Shown here: piece after piece, positions 17,061-26,231 of the stretch
Position numbering within the stretch: position 1 is the stretch's first letter
Layout: every line of letters starts with the position of its first letter
Assembly: GCA_015065225.1 (NCBI GenBank)
Contig: SVQR01000012.1
Coordinates: 1 to 36,161, forward strand
Reading direction: 5' to 3'
From: Oscillospiraceae bacterium
Lineage (GTDB): Bacteria; Bacillota; Clostridia; Oscillospirales; CAG-382
DNA: 36,161 nucleotides
Notes under the pieces: model-generated
Databases searched by the model: none
What the model was told of the DNA's origin: nothing
The model's input: only the letters and a program-made list of their open reading frames with translations
Translations under genes and position numbers: made by a program

Positions 17061-18293
17061 ATGAAATACGCGGTTATTATTGGCGACGGTATGAGTGATT
17101 ACCGCCACGAAAAACTTGGTAACAAGACTCCCCTTGAGGTTGCCAAAAAGCCTTATATGGATATGATGGCAAAGAAGGGTATTATAGGTTTTTCTCACAA
17201 TGTTCCCATGGATATGGTGCCGGAGAGTGATACGGCAAATCTTGCGGTAATGGGATATGATCCCAAGATATACTCAAAGGGAAGATCTCCTCTTGAGGCT
17301 GTGAGCATGGGTATTGATATGAAGCCGAACGAAACAGCGTTCAGAATCAATACCGTTGCTCTTTCCGAGGGGGATGTTTACGAAGAGCTTACCATTCTTG
17401 ATCACAGTGCGGATGAGATATCAACGGAGGAATCGGGAAAGCTTATCGAGACTCTGCAGAAAGAAATGGGGGATGAGCTTCGCACTTACTACACAGGTGT
17501 AAGCTACCGTCACTGTCTTATCTGGAAGGATGCTCCCAAGACCATCAACTTCAACAGACCTCATGACATTCTCGGCTCTGTTATCGGCGAATATCTGCCT
17601 CAGGGTGAGGATGGAAAGCCTTATTACGAGATAATGAAGAGAAGCTGGGAGATACTGAAGGATCATCCCGTAAATATAGACAGAAAGAAGAGAGGTCTTC
17701 TGCCTGCTAACTCTCTCTGGATATGGAGCCCCGGAAAGAAGCCGTTCCTTACATCCTTCGAGGAAAAGTACGGACTCAAGGGTACTGTCGTTTCGGCGGT
17801 TGACCTTATAAAGGGTATCGGTCTTTGTGCCGGTCTCAAGGTTCCGGACATTGAAGGCGCGACAGGTAATATCCACACAAATTATGAGGGTAAAGCCCAG
17901 GCTGCGATAGATGCATTTAAGAATGGCGATGATTTTGTTTACGTTCATGTTGAAGCACCGGATGAATGCGGACACAGAGCTGAGATAGAGAACAAGGTGC
18001 TTTCCATTGAGTATCTTGATTCAAGGATCATTAAGCCCATTTACGACTATCTCGAATCTACCGGCGAGGACTTCAAGATATTCTTCCTTCCCGACCATCC
18101 CACGCCTCTTTGCAAGAGGACACACTCACTTGATGCTGTTCCTTATGTTATGTACACTCACAGCAAGGATGAAAACAGCGGTGCTTTGGGATATGATGAG
18201 TATTTCGGTCACGGTAAGGAGGGCGTTCTCAAGGTCAAGTTCTATTCCAAGGGTTGGGATATGATGGATGAGCTTGTGGACTCTGCACGCTGA
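17061..18293 (+). CDS. apgM: Cofactor-independent phosphoglycerate mutase, archaeal-type (ApgM)
   Basis: 410 aa; MKYAVIIGDGMSDYRHEKLGNKTPLEVA..., SDTANLAVMGYDP, YVHVEAPDECGHRAEIENKV, FFLPDHPTPLCKRTHS. Confidence 0.92.
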   Translation: MKYAVIIGDGMSDYRHEKLGNKTPLEVAKKPYMDMMAKKGIIGFSHNVPMDMVPESDTANLAVMGYDPKIYSKGRSPLEAVSMGIDMKPNETAFRINTVALSEGDVYEELTILDHSADEISTEESGKLIETLQKEMGDELRTYYTGVSYRHCLIWKDAPKTINFNRPHDILGSVIGEYLPQGEDGKPYYEIMKRSWEILKDHPVNIDRKKRGLLPANSLWIWSPGKKPFLTSFEEKYGLKGTVVSAVDLIKGIGLCAGLKVPDIEGATGNIHTNYEGKAQAAIDAFKNGDDFVYVHVEAPDECGHRAEIENKVLSIEYLDSRIIKPIYDYLESTGEDFKIFFLPDHPTPLCKRTHSLDAVPYVMYTHSKDENSGALGYDEYFGHGKEGVLKVKFYSKGWDMMDELVDSAR

Positions 18294-18324
18294 GATAAGA
18301 AATAAAAGAAAATATATGAAAGTT

Positions 18325-18382
18325 GATTTCCGCAGGTGGCTCTGTTGTGTATTGGAGCCGGGGCTTGCGGAAATCTTTTTTT
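18325..18382 (+). terminator. Rho-independent terminator after apgM
   Basis: GATTTCCGCA ... TGCGGAAATC (10-bp perfect arms, inner GGCTC/GAGCC) followed by T7. Confidence 0.85.
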
Positions 18383-18528
18383 ACGGTTCGATTGTAATCT
18401 GTTTTCCGATTTCTTGTATTTGGCTGTGCAGTGGGCAATTGCTTTCTTTCGGAAATGAAGTGATAAAAGACGTTTATTTATTTCCGGGGTGATTACGTTT
18501 TATTTGAACAACTTCAATTTTGTTGCTT

Positions 18529-18705
18529 TGTCCGCCTGCGGGCGGGGATGTCACTTTCTTTTCTATAGCAAAAAGAAAGTAACCAAAGAAACTGCCATTT
18601 AAGAACTACGTTCTTAAAAATCTCCTTTGGTCTTGGCTTTGACAAACCTTTGATAGCTGTTCGTTATCTTCCGATAGACCTGCATAGGGGTTTAGCACCC
18701 CTAAT
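18529..18705. repeat. Hairpin-rich intergenic element (several short inverted repeats)
   Basis: CCGCC-TGCG-GGCGG (18532-18545); ACTTTCTTTT/AAAAGAAAGT (18553-18562/18571-18580); TTTAAGAAC/GTTCTTAAA (18598-18606/18610-18618); TAGGGGT/ACCCCTA (18686-18692/18698-18704). Confidence 0.6.
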
Positions 18706-18817
18706 ACCCCGCATTTTAATAAATGTGTGAAGAAGGATTTTTCACTCTCGAACTTGGTGATAGCTTTATTTTATAATAGGCTGTATGTTTTGACGATTAA
18801 TTTTGCTTTTCGTATTC

Positions 18818-18854
18818 AAAAAAGGCAGCATATCCGAAGATATACCGCCTTTTG
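18818..18854 (-). terminator. Rho-independent terminator for the giant SLH/beta-helix gene
   Basis: Minus strand AAAAGGCGGTATATC-TTCG-GATATGCTGCCTTTTTT: UUCG-loop hairpin plus T-tract. Confidence 0.8.
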
Positions 18855-18874
18855 AGGTTATGTGCTTTGTCTTT

Positions 18875-21800
18875 TTATTTTACGAATACGAAGGTATTGT
18901 CGTCAAGACCGATTGTGGTATCGGTGATCTTTTCGTCAAATACGACCTTTGTCTGACTTGACCTGATACCGTAAATACCGAAGTTTGTGCCGTCCTTTGC
19001 AACAAAGATATTGCCGTAGAGCTCCGGCATATATGCGAGCTTGTCGACTCCGAGATGTACAAGTGAACAGATAGGTTCCATAGTCATTATTACGTTGTCA
19101 TAGTATACGTTGTTTACAGCATGGTTTATGCTGCTCCAGCCCTTAATGACAGCCTCACCGTGGTCAGGTCTCTGATTGCCGAAGCCTTCACCGCCGTGGA
19201 TAAGGAGGTTTCCGGATATCTCAACATCCTTCATGATACCCTTGTCCGCAGGCTGTGCGTTTACATATTCGATATCGTATACACAGTACTCGATGACGTT
19301 GTCCGTGTACTTGATATTTTCCATGTTTACATAGGAATCTCTTGTCTGGAAGTACTGGTGTGTGATACCTGCGTCATAGCACTGATAGATATGACAATTT
19401 GTAATTGTGTAATCCTTACATCCGAGATATATCTCAACGCCGTTGCCGAATCTTACGCCTTCGGCGGTTCTGCTGGGCTGTATCATACCGCCTATCCAGC
19501 CGATCTCGCAGTTCTGTACCGTAAGACCTGTTGTACCGTCACCGTAGCCTATGCCGTGTGCGCCGGAATACTTGATTGTAAGGTTATCGAGAGTTACATT
19601 GTTTCCGTTTCCTGTTACTCCGTTGCGACCGGGAGCTATCTCGATGGAGCTCCATCTTGTGTTGGGATCGGATGTGGAGTAGAGGTATACCTTATTGTCG
19701 TTTGTGTCATGGAACATTTCAAGGTCCTTTGTAAGTGCACCTATAAAGCCTTTCTTGTTCATAACGCCCTTTTCTGTCCATGCTTTGCCGTGATCGAATA
19801 CGATAAGACCTACGTCTGCAGAGAAGGTTTCGGAGGAAACATAGATGTTTTCCTTGTTTGTCTTCTGCCAGTAGCCGATATTTGCATAGTTCTTTGCAGA
19901 ACCGTAGAGTGCGGGCTTTGCACCTTCACCGTATGCGGAGTAGGTTACGCCCTTCTTGGTAGTGAGCTGACCTCTGAATATGTCACCTCTCTTGAAGAAC
20001 ACACCATCGCCCTCTGCAAGTGCCGCACCGTTTACCTTTTCAAGTGTCTGCCATGCGGTTTCGGGAGTTTTACCGTCATTTGCATCGTTGCCGTTTGCGG
20101 AAACGTAATACTTTGTACCTGTTACATTTACCGTTGTTGCCGTATTTGCGATCTCCGCACGTCTCTTTACGGTATAGTTTTCAACTGCCGCCGCAACTGC
20201 GTTTGCATCGTTTACGTCAACGCCTTCAAGAACTGCCTTTGTTGTGGAAAGATCGAGGGTACTCTTGTCAACGGGAGAATTGCCCGCCATTATATCACCT
20301 GTATACCAGATGATAAGACCGTCTGTTGTGGGTGCACAGGATGCTGCAATTATATTGGGAGCTGCCCAATGACCTGCGATATCTGTGAACTTTGTGATCT
20401 TTACAGCGTTGGATGCAACTGTATTTCTTTTTGTAAGTCTGTTGAGGATGGTAACTATCTCACTTCTCTTGAGCGTATTATCGGGAAGGAATGTTCCGTC
20501 GGGATAACCGTTTACAAGTCCTGCCTTGGCGGCAAGGATTATCTCGTTATAGAAGGGATGTGTTGCGGGGACATCCGAGAATGCGGGAGAAGATCCCTCT
20601 GCCGCTACGATCATTCCGGAGATGAGCTTTACGAACTCGCCTCTTGTGATGCCCTTGTTTGCATCAAGTGTATTTCCCCAGAAGGAAAGTGCTCCGAAGG
20701 ATTCGAGATACTTTACGTTTGTCGCATACCAATCATCCGCTTTAAGATCGGTGAATGCGGTTGTTTCGGGTGCTTCGTAAATTGTTGTAAGACCTGCGAC
20801 CTTTGCGGCAACGGTTATTGCCTCAGCTCTTGTCATTACCTTTTCGGGAAGGAATGTTCCGTCGGGATAGCCGTTGATAAAGAGAGCCGAGCTGTTTATC
20901 GGAATGGTATTTGCATTCTTGTCGGTGATAACTGTTAAAGAATCTGCGATAGTAGGCAGAGCGCCTGTGAATTCCGAGATATCAACAATGCTGTAGCCGT
21001 CTGTCTGCATCTTGTCGCTGATAGTCTGAATAACGGGCTTGCCCTTGAGAGTTATCTTTGTACTGCCGAGTATTCTGCCTGTTGCGGAGTCATTACCTAC
21101 GGAGATGCCCGACAAAGTACCGCCGGTGACTGTAATTGCAGCATTGCCGAGAAGATTAGCATTCTTTGTGCCGGCAAATACAATTGCCCATGAACCTGAT
21201 TCGATGGTGATATCCGTCATAGCCACGTCACCTGATTCGTTACCTCTTATGCCGACATTTACCTTTGCACCGTTTGTGAAGGAACATTCTACGTTCTTTC
21301 CGATGTGGAGAGGTTTGCCACAGTGAAGGATGAAGTTGTGATCTCTTGCAACAACAAAGTTGAGGTTATATATCTTTGTGTTGTTTGTGTGCAGTGCCCA
21401 CAGCTCCATTACAAACTTGTCTTTATTACATTCGGATGTGATATTGAATGAGGGAAGACCTGCTGTGTATTCCTTATGTGTATAAGTACCTGTAACTACA
21501 ACAGTACCGCCCTCGCCCATTGCTGTAACGGCAGCTTTGATGGTCTTCATGGGCTTGTCCTTGGTAAGACCGTCATTGGCATCGTCACCGCTGTCCGAGA
21601 CGTATCTGAAGTTTGTAAGACCTGAGAGATCGTATATGCCGAGATTCTTTGCAAAGTGCTCGGAAACATATGCGGGAAGCTCTGCTTTATCGGTGACCAC
21701 CTTTGCACCGAGCTTTGCCCAGGATTCGTTCTGTGCACCTGTGAACTCTGTAAGGTCAAGTATCATCTCGCCTGTGCAGTATCCCGGCTTTGCTTCGATT

Positions 21801-24148
21801 TTTGAAACTGTAGGGTTACCTACAAGCTTTATAACACCGTTTGCGGTGAAGGTATTGCCTTCCTTTACACCGTTGTTGCCGATATTTGCGGATGCAACGG
21901 TTGCGCCTTCATGTATTGTAAGGAAAGTATTTGCATTGATGGAAGCATTTCTTGTACCACCGTGTACGTCGCCCCATGTACCGCTCTTGATGACAACATT
22001 GGTGTCTGTATTTACGGCAGCACCTTCACCGCCGCCTCTGATACCGAGATTTGTTGTAACACCGGGTCCCTTTGCAACCGTCACGTTTTCACCGATTGTA
22101 AGGCTGTTGCCGTTTGCAAGAATGTAGGAATACTTCTGAAGTGCTGTAAGTGTAACGTTCTCGATGGTCATTTTTCCGCCGAGAGCCATTGACCATGCGG
22201 AGATATTGAGAACAGAATCGGATGAATAGCCGGTAAATGTACAAGCTGCTATCTTGTTTGCGTTGGGAATGGTGAATACATCCACAACAACGATAATCGG
22301 ATCTGCGCCGCCCTTGGAGAATGCAGCATCAAGAGTCTTTACGGCATTTTCCGGTGTCTTACCGTCCTTTGAATTGTCACCCTTATCGGAAACATATACA
22401 ACACCGTCTCCGGGGACTACCTTTGTGATATTACCTGTTTTGGGAACTTCGGGCTTGGGAACTTCGGGGATGACTACCTCGGGAGCTTTATTCTTGTCAT
22501 TCCATACAGCGTAGCCTGCGTCCGAACCGAGCTTTTCAAGGGAAGCCTTGTCTGAACCGGTATATTCGGTAGTGTCAAGAACAAGTCCACCCTTGACGAT
22601 AGTTGTACCGTTTATCTTGCTGATGCCGTGCTTGCTGCCGACTACCTTGACAGTACCTGTACCTGCAATGGTATTGCCCTCGGAAGCACCGTCATTTCCG
22701 GATGTAACCATATTTACCGATGCACCGGGATAGATCGTAACACTTGTGTTGCCGTTTACATTGCCCTTCTTGGTACCTCCGACAACGGAGCCCCATGTAC
22801 CGGACTTGAGCGTAATGCTTGTACTGCCGCCAACGCTTAAGCCTTCACCGCCGCCTCTTATTGAAAGCGGAACTGTTGCCGCACCGCTCTTTGTAGACTT
22901 TACATTCTCGCCCACTGTCAGCTTAAAGCCGTTACAGAGGATGAAAGCCCAGTTGTAGGATACGTTGAGAGTGATATTATCAATTGTACAGTTTGTACCG
23001 AGATTACAACACCAGTTTGCAACATCGAATACACAATCCTGCGTGAAGCCTTCAAGCTTTGATACGGTTATCTTATCGCCTGTCTTGTGTGTATAATTAT
23101 CCGCAATTACGATAGTACCGCCTTCGCCTGCAAGGCTGTTTGCCTTTGCAAGAGTCTTTACTGCTTTTGAGATGGATGTACCGTCCTGGGAGTCGCTTCC
23201 GTTGTCGGAAAGGTAGATCTTTACGCCTGTCTGCTCGACAACAGTCGAACTTCCGGTATCGAATACCTTACCGGGAATACCGACAACACCGCCCTCGGAT
23301 GCAGGCTTTGCATCAGCGGGGATCTTTGACGCATCCGCAAGTATAGTCATTCCGGAATTTCTCCACACTGTGGGAACATTACCTTCGTATTCCGTAACAT
23401 CTATGTATCTGTTTGCTTCTACCGTACCTGTGATATTGCCGGGAACAGGATTGGACTTACCGACGATCTTTACCGTTGCAGAGCCCTTTACGGCACTTGT
23501 AACGTCCTTTGCGTTTTCGTTGCCCACATTTACCGATGCAACCGTTGCCCCATCATAGATGGTAACATGAGTATTGCCGATAACGTCCTTGTTTCTTGTG
23601 CCGCCGACAAAGTTCTTCCATACACCGCTCTTGATAACCACTTCGCAGCTGCCGTTTATCTGATTGCCCTCACCGCCGCCACGGATGGAAAGTGCGGTAT
23701 TTACGCCTTCGTTTGCGGTAACGGTAACACCGTCACCGATAACGAGCTTGTTTCCGTTTGCAAGGATATACGACCATGCCGCACAAGCGTTGAGAGTTAC
23801 ATTTTCAATTGTTGCGGGACCTCCGAATCTCATGCACCAGCCTGTGACATTTATCACCGCATCCGGTGAAAGTCCCGTGATCTTACATGCGGGGATAGTA
23901 TCGCCCGGTGCAACATCCGTCTTATCCATTACTATGACAGTACCGCTTGCACCTGCAAGTTCTGCCGCCTTTTTCAGTGTCTTTACGGGACTTGCGATGC
24001 CTGCACCGTTGTTTGCATCGTTTCCTGTCTCGGAGACATAGATGGTGTTTGTCTGTGCACTTACATTGAATGCGGTGTAGCCGATGCCCGCAACCAGCAT
24101 CAGCGTGCAAATGAGCAAGCTCACAAATCTTCTTAGAGTTTTTTTCAT
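18875..24148 (-). CDS. Giant exported protein: four N-terminal long repeats, central SLH modules, C-terminal right-handed beta-helix-like domain
   Basis: 1757 aa; signal peptide MKKTLRRFVSLLICTLMLVAGIGYTAFNVSAQ; five YVSxxGxDxxDG modules; INGYPDGTFLPEKVMTRAEAITV and VNGYPDGTFLPDNTLKRSEIVTIL SLH motifs. Confidence 0.92.
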   Translation of the reverse strand: MKKTLRRFVSLLICTLMLVAGIGYTAFNVSAQTNTIYVSETGNDANNGAGIASPVKTLKKAAELAGASGTVIVMDKTDVAPGDTIPACKITGLSPDAVINVTGWCMRFGGPATIENVTLNACAAWSYILANGNKLVIGDGVTVTANEGVNTALSIRGGGEGNQINGSCEVVIKSGVWKNFVGGTRNKDVIGNTHVTIYDGATVASVNVGNENAKDVTSAVKGSATVKIVGKSNPVPGNITGTVEANRYIDVTEYEGNVPTVWRNSGMTILADASKIPADAKPASEGGVVGIPGKVFDTGSSTVVEQTGVKIYLSDNGSDSQDGTSISKAVKTLAKANSLAGEGGTIVIADNYTHKTGDKITVSKLEGFTQDCVFDVANWCCNLGTNCTIDNITLNVSYNWAFILCNGFKLTVGENVKSTKSGAATVPLSIRGGGEGLSVGGSTSITLKSGTWGSVVGGTKKGNVNGNTSVTIYPGASVNMVTSGNDGASEGNTIAGTGTVKVVGSKHGISKINGTTIVKGGLVLDTTEYTGSDKASLEKLGSDAGYAVWNDKNKAPEVVIPEVPKPEVPKTGNITKVVPGDGVVYVSDKGDNSKDGKTPENAVKTLDAAFSKGGADPIIVVVDVFTIPNANKIAACTFTGYSSDSVLNISAWSMALGGKMTIENVTLTALQKYSYILANGNSLTIGENVTVAKGPGVTTNLGIRGGGEGAAVNTDTNVVIKSGTWGDVHGGTRNASINANTFLTIHEGATVASANIGNNGVKEGNTFTANGVIKLVGNPTVSKIEAKPGYCTGEMILDLTEFTGAQNESWAKLGAKVVTDKAELPAYVSEHFAKNLGIYDLSGLTNFRYVSDSGDDANDGLTKDKPMKTIKAAVTAMGEGGTVVVTGTYTHKEYTAGLPSFNITSECNKDKFVMELWALHTNNTKIYNLNFVVARDHNFILHCGKPLHIGKNVECSFTNGAKVNVGIRGNESGDVAMTDITIESGSWAIVFAGTKNANLLGNAAITVTGGTLSGISVGNDSATGRILGSTKITLKGKPVIQTISDKMQTDGYSIVDISEFTGALPTIADSLTVITDKNANTIPINSSALFINGYPDGTFLPEKVMTRAEAITVAAKVAGLTTIYEAPETTAFTDLKADDWYATNVKYLESFGALSFWGNTLDANKGITRGEFVKLISGMIVAAEGSSPAFSDVPATHPFYNEIILAAKAGLVNGYPDGTFLPDNTLKRSEIVTILNRLTKRNTVASNAVKITKFTDIAGHWAAPNIIAASCAPTTDGLIIWYTGDIMAGNSPVDKSTLDLSTTKAVLEGVDVNDANAVAAAVENYTVKRRAEIANTATTVNVTGTKYYVSANGNDANDGKTPETAWQTLEKVNGAALAEGDGVFFKRGDIFRGQLTTKKGVTYSAYGEGAKPALYGSAKNYANIGYWQKTNKENIYVSSETFSADVGLIVFDHGKAWTEKGVMNKKGFIGALTKDLEMFHDTNDNKVYLYSTSDPNTRWSSIEIAPGRNGVTGNGNNVTLDNLTIKYSGAHGIGYGDGTTGLTVQNCEIGWIGGMIQPSRTAEGVRFGNGVEIYLGCKDYTITNCHIYQCYDAGITHQYFQTRDSYVNMENIKYTDNVIEYCVYDIEYVNAQPADKGIMKDVEISGNLLIHGGEGFGNQRPDHGEAVIKGWSSINHAVNNVYYDNVIMTMEPICSLVHLGVDKLAYMPELYGNIFVAKDGTNFGIYGIRSSQTKVVFDEKITDTTIGLDDNTFVFVK
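20915..24052 (-). repeat. Four imperfect ~240-aa intragenic repeats (approx. 23315-24052, 22499-23230, 21665-22405, 20915-21613)
   Basis: Each unit starts YVS/YLS..G.D..DG....KTL, contains WxYILANGxxLxIGxxV, a SIRGGGEG-like motif, IKSGTW..V.GGT+..., VTIxxGA, and ends near LD.TE(Y/F)TG. Confidence 0.88.
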
Positions 24149-24351
24149 GTTTTTTCCTCCTGTTTTATATATTCATGTTATCATATATATATACCGATTG
24201 TAAATGAACACTACGGCTAAAACCGACACGATCCGACCAAACAAGTAAAAATGTTATTCTCATCCGTTTTTAAATGTATCGGCAAACCTACGGCATTTAC
24301 TCCACCGCAGGTAACTGTTACAAAATATATTTATATAAGTATTACAGCAAC

Positions 24352-24380
24352 AGTATAATCGTGCAGTCATACAATGTCAA
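24352..24380 (-). promoter_or_regulatory. Putative sigma-A promoter for the giant SLH gene
   Basis: Minus strand TTGACA - 17 nt - TATACT, ~200 nt upstream of the start codon. Confidence 0.7.
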
Positions 24381-24414
24381 TAGAATAAATATTCCCGATG
24401 GACAAAAAAGTCAT

Positions 24415-25269
24415 TCACCCTTTTCCGAGATACCGTTTTCTGAAGGCTGTGGGTGTTTCGCCGTAGACTTTTTTGAAATCTGCGAGGAATACCTGAAGTG
24501 TGGCGTATCCGCTGTTGGTGGCTACCTCTGCGACACTCATGTCACCGGATACGAGAAGTCTTTTTGCGTGATTGAGACGGAGCTTTCGTATGTATTCTTT
24601 ATAGGAAACTCCCGCAAGCTCATGAAAGTGTCTGGAAAAATAACATGGGCTGTAGCCGAGATGTTCCGAAATTTCCGCCAGTCCGGGATTATTTGTAAAA
24701 TTCATGAGGATATAGGACATTGCTTTTTTGAACAGCTTTTCGTTTTTGCCTGCCAGACTGCGTTCCGCACTATCCTCAGTTCCTCTTGCCGAACCGAAGC
24801 CGCGCACGACCTGTGCAACTATAAGTCCCACAAGATTTTTCTGACATGACAATCCGTACTGCTTATTCCATCTGAATTCGTTCTGAAGCATTTCAAGAAG
24901 AAACTCCAGCTTTTCGCGTTCTTCGCCACGGAATACGCAAAAGACGGCTTCGTCAAGGGAAACGGTGTTGAAAACAAGCTCATCGTCAATCACATCGGGA
25001 TTTATCATGAGGGTGACCTCGGTCATAGGCTCGTCAACAAGTATCTCGTGATAGTCCGTCGGAGTAAGGAATACCGCACTGCCCGGACAGATATCGTATT
25101 TCTTGCCGTTTATTATGTTTTGCCCTCTGCCTTCGAAATAGTAGGTTATCTCGAAAAAATCGTGCCAATGCAGCTCATAATAGTTTTTCAGTGTCTTTTT
25201 CTTAACATCAACGATGCCGTTGGCTATCTCCTTTTCGGCGACAAGTCGCCTGTATTTGAGTCCGTTCAT
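24415..25269 (-). CDS. AraC family transcriptional regulator (cupin-type sensor + HTH)
   Basis: 284 aa; N-terminal HWHDFFEITYYFEGRGQNIINGKKYDICPGSAVFLTPTDYHEI, C-terminal LAEISEHLGYSPCYFSRHFHELAGVSYKEYIRKLRLNHAKRLL...NSGYATLQVFLADFKKVYGETPTAFRK. Confidence 0.95.
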   Translation of the reverse strand: MNGLKYRRLVAEKEIANGIVDVKKKTLKNYYELHWHDFFEITYYFEGRGQNIINGKKYDICPGSAVFLTPTDYHEILVDEPMTEVTLMINPDVIDDELVFNTVSLDEAVFCVFRGEEREKLEFLLEMLQNEFRWNKQYGLSCQKNLVGLIVAQVVRGFGSARGTEDSAERSLAGKNEKLFKKAMSYILMNFTNNPGLAEISEHLGYSPCYFSRHFHELAGVSYKEYIRKLRLNHAKRLLVSGDMSVAEVATNSGYATLQVFLADFKKVYGETPTAFRKRYLGKG

Positions 25270-25594
25270 AGCATCCCCTTTTTATATAAAGGAAGTTTTC
25301 ACATTATTATTCTATCATCATAATATGAAGATTTAAAGGTGTATTTTTGTTCTTTTGTTCCTGTTTCTTGCGATTTTTTGGCTTTTTTACCATTTGTTAT
25401 GTAAATTTTATCTTCACAGAGGTGAAAAGTACTATATCCGACTGTTGCGTTATTCGGATATTAATATTACGGCGGAGCATACTTTTTGACGGTATAATCG
25501 CAATCAAATGTCAAAAATCGACATCTTTGTTCCGTTAAAGTTATGTATTAACAACAAAAACGGCTGTGCTTTGAAAATAAATGCCATTTTGCAC

Positions 25595-25623
25595 TTGACA
25601 AAATGAAAATGTTGTGGTATAAT
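25595..25623 (+). promoter_or_regulatory. Sigma-A promoter for secG
   Basis: TTGACA - 17 nt (ending GTTGTGG) - TATAAT. Confidence 0.88.
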
Positions 25624-25694
25624 CTCAAAAGATATGTATCAGGGTGCCGTTTGGCGCTTTTTTATACTAATGATTAATTCGGAGGATTTTTAAA

Positions 25695-26231
25695 ATGATC
25701 ACAGTACTCGGCGTATTAATTCTTGTATGCGCACTTTTCCTTGTTATTTCCGTTCTTCTTCAGAGCAGTAAGAATCACAGAATGTCAGGCGTTGTTTCCG
25801 GCGGTGCCGAAACATTCTTCGGTAAGCAGAAGGGTAAGACAATTGATGCTAAGCTTTCCAAGGCTACAGCTGTTATATCCGTTATCTTCTGTATCCTTGT
25901 TCTTGTTCTTTACTACACAACAGCAAAAGCAAACAAGGCTGATGATACAGCAAATACTACCACAGATGATACTATCGTAGCCGATAATGCTGCAATTCCC
26001 GGTGAGGATGCTGATGTTACTCCCGAAGCTCCTGCTGATGAAACAGCTGAGGATGCTGCTGAAGCTCCTGCTGATGAAACAGCCGAAGATGCTGCCGAAG
26101 CTCCTGCTGATGAAACAGCCGAAGGTACTACAGAAGAAACTCCCGCTGATGAAACAGCAGAGGGTACTACAGAAGAAGCTCCCGCTGATGAAACAGCTGA
26201 AGCTACTGCAGAGGAAACTCCCGCTGAATAA
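25695..26231 (+). CDS. secG: Preprotein translocase subunit SecG with acidic repetitive C-terminal tail
   Basis: 178 aa; two TM segments with QSSKNHRMSGVVSGGAETFFGKQKGKTIDAKLSKATAVISVIFCI typical of SecG; then TPEAPADETAEDAAEAPADETAE... tail. Confidence 0.9.
   Translation: MITVLGVLILVCALFLVISVLLQSSKNHRMSGVVSGGAETFFGKQKGKTIDAKLSKATAVISVIFCILVLVLYYTTAKANKADDTANTTTDDTIVADNAAIPGEDADVTPEAPADETAEDAAEAPADETAEDAAEAPADETAEGTTEETPADETAEGTTEEAPADETAEATAEETPAE
26028..26228 (+). repeat. Tandem 36-39 bp repeats encoding (A/T)PADETAE(DAAE/GTTEE/ATAEE)
   Basis: Units begin GCTCCTGCTGATGAAACAGC... at 26028, 26064 and 26100, followed by diverged 39-bp copies ending at the stop. Confidence 0.9.

Noticed and set aside
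19121-20938. 605-aa plus-strand ORF antisense to the giant SLH gene
   Set aside because: Cys/Val/Ile-rich translation without domain motifs, fully antisense to a convincing CDS with signal peptide and repeats; best explained by codon bias of the sense gene.
20915-24052. Regular repeats considered as CRISPR or other array
   Set aside because: Repeats are long, diverged, in frame and protein-level; no short identical repeats with unique spacers.
25434-25461. Inverted repeat ATATCCG...CGGATAT in the AraC-secG intergenic region
   Set aside because: Only 7 bp with a 14-nt loop in AT-rich sequence; could be chance and has no clear promoter context.
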